The translations under genes and the position numbers were made by a program. The notes beneath the pieces were generated by a model. That model saw only the letters and a program-made list of their open reading frames with translations. It was not told where the DNA came from and did not search any database. DNA of 35,956 nucleotides from an uncultured Porphyromonadaceae bacterium (lineage in GTDB: Bacteria > Bacteroidota > Bacteroidia > Bacteroidales > Muribaculaceae): contig CAMWVA010000014.1 of the NCBI GenBank assembly GCA_947177575.1, forward strand, positions 1 through 35,956. The letters run 5' to 3'. Below are positions 35,175 through 35,956 of the stretch, in pieces (position 1 is the stretch's first letter; each line of letters starts with the position of its first letter).

Positions 35175-35942
35175 ATGGACAAAAAGGAAGTAGTATTCAG
35201 ATTCAAGAGATTTAATATGAATCATGGACTAAGTTCGATGCGAATAGGGGTCGATGCTGTTCTTCTTGGTGCCTGGTGTGATGTAAGAAATACAAGCAGT
35301 GTACTTGATGTCGGTACCGGTTGTGGAGTAATAGCACTAATGATAGCTCAGCGACTACCATACGGAGAAATAGAAGGAATAGAGATTGATCTACCTTCAG
35401 TGGAAGAAGCAAGTAAGAATTTTGCTTCCTCTCTATGGAAGGACAGGTGTCATGTAAGCCATATTGATTTTCTTACTTACGTTAAAACATATAAAGATAG
35501 TGATAGAACAGAAAATCATAAGAATGAGATAGATCTGATAGTAAGTAATCCACCTTATTTCGATTCTGGGGTAAAAACCTATAGTACCTCCAGATTACTT
35601 GCCCGACATCAAGGTTCTGAATTATCACCTACAGTATTATTGAGAGAAGGTGCAAGAATATTAAGTTGTAGAGGTCGGATAGCAATCATAGTACCAAAAG
35701 ATGTCGGAGATAAGCTGGAAAATGAAGTTACGTCATACGGATTGATGATAATAAGAAAGTGTTATGTACGTGGTCATGATAAAGCACCATATAAGCGTGT
35801 TCTTATGGAATTCGGAAGATATGAGAATTGTCGGAATGAAATACCAAATACTATTGTCTCTTATCTCACATTAGAAGAGAAACCGGGTACTCCTACTGAG
35901 GATTATAGAGAATTATGTAAAGAATTTTATCTGAAGTTCTGA
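35175..35942 (+). CDS. TrmN6-type tRNA1(Val) adenine(37)-N6-methyltransferase
   Basis: A 255-residue SAM-dependent methyltransferase of the TrmN6 (YfiC) family, expected to methylate A37 of tRNA-Val. Its N-terminus FRFKRFNMNHGLSSMRIGVDAVLLGAW is the family start. The SAM site is VLDVGTGCGVIALMIAQR (43-60) and the N6-adenine motif is LIVSNPPYFDSG (about 122-133). Length is normal. The lon gene diverges upstream. The stop codon ends 14 bases before the window edge. The tRNA target is taken from the family; a related methyltransferase activity on other N6-adenine substrates cannot be excluded. Confidence 0.9.
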   Translation: MDKKEVVFRFKRFNMNHGLSSMRIGVDAVLLGAWCDVRNTSSVLDVGTGCGVIALMIAQRLPYGEIEGIEIDLPSVEEASKNFASSLWKDRCHVSHIDFLTYVKTYKDSDRTENHKNEIDLIVSNPPYFDSGVKTYSTSRLLARHQGSELSPTVLLREGARILSCRGRIAIIVPKDVGDKLENEVTSYGLMIIRKCYVRGHDKAPYKRVLMEFGRYENCRNEIPNTIVSYLTLEEKPGTPTEDYRELCKEFYLKF

Positions 35943-35956
35943 GTTCACTGTTATAC

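Overview
The window is a gene-dense chromosomal segment of a Bacteroidales bacterium. The evidence is an archaeal/eukaryote-type ProRS of about 490 residues, a DUF4293 membrane protein, a MiaA paralogue of the Bacteroides MiaA2 type, a standalone HsdR-N protein, an ECF-type sigma factor without anti-sigma partner, and promoters of the Bacteroidetes type (TTTG, 19-20 nt, TAnnTTTG) instead of E. coli-type -35/-10 boxes. The family could be Muribaculaceae or a relative, but that is a guess. I see no tRNA, rRNA, insertion sequence or CRISPR array.

Layout, left to right. (1) 1-2211, minus: a TPR protein; then a 399-bp non-coding stretch with a promoter for a DUF4293 membrane protein, and proS closed by a hairpin. 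(2) 4869-15400, plus: a long co-directional run of secreted DPP-IV-type peptidase, unknown membrane protein, miaA2-like, lipA, lipB, udk, lptB, CPBP protease, holA and an EFR1-type flavodoxin/ferredoxin. Spacings are short and several genes overlap (10, 8 and 4 bp), so much of it is probably co-transcribed. (3) 15493-20219, plus: an AT-richer three-gene polysaccharide cassette with its own promoter (Wzc-like chain-length/BY-kinase protein with altered kinase motifs, pyruvyl transferase family protein, GT4 glycosyltransferase). It meets nspC tail to tail with a 6-bp overlap. (4) 25080-20214, minus: S1/P1 nuclease, HsdR-N protein, UvrD/PcrA helicase and nspC, tightly packed behind a 40-nt perfect palindrome. 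(5) 25200-30857, minus: trxA, dnaE, an HD-domain protein and an ECF sigma factor, separated by recognisable promoters and hairpins. (6) A DEAD-box helicase (plus) faces lon (minus) across a 30-bp-stem bidirectional terminator; lon and a TrmN6-like methyltransferase diverge from back-to-back promoters.

Most genes are housekeeping: translation and tRNA modification (proS, miaA2, trmN6), lipoylation (lipA makes the cofactor on the octanoyl group placed by lipB), LPS export (lptB), replication and repair (holA, dnaE, uvrD), redox (trxA, EFR1) and proteostasis (lon, peptidases). The accessory part is the polysaccharide cassette. I did not find a clear new defence or mobile system. The best leads are the unrecognised 452-residue membrane protein, the degenerate-looking Wzc homologue, and the nuclease/HsdR-N/helicase/nspC unit whose leader carries the palindrome.
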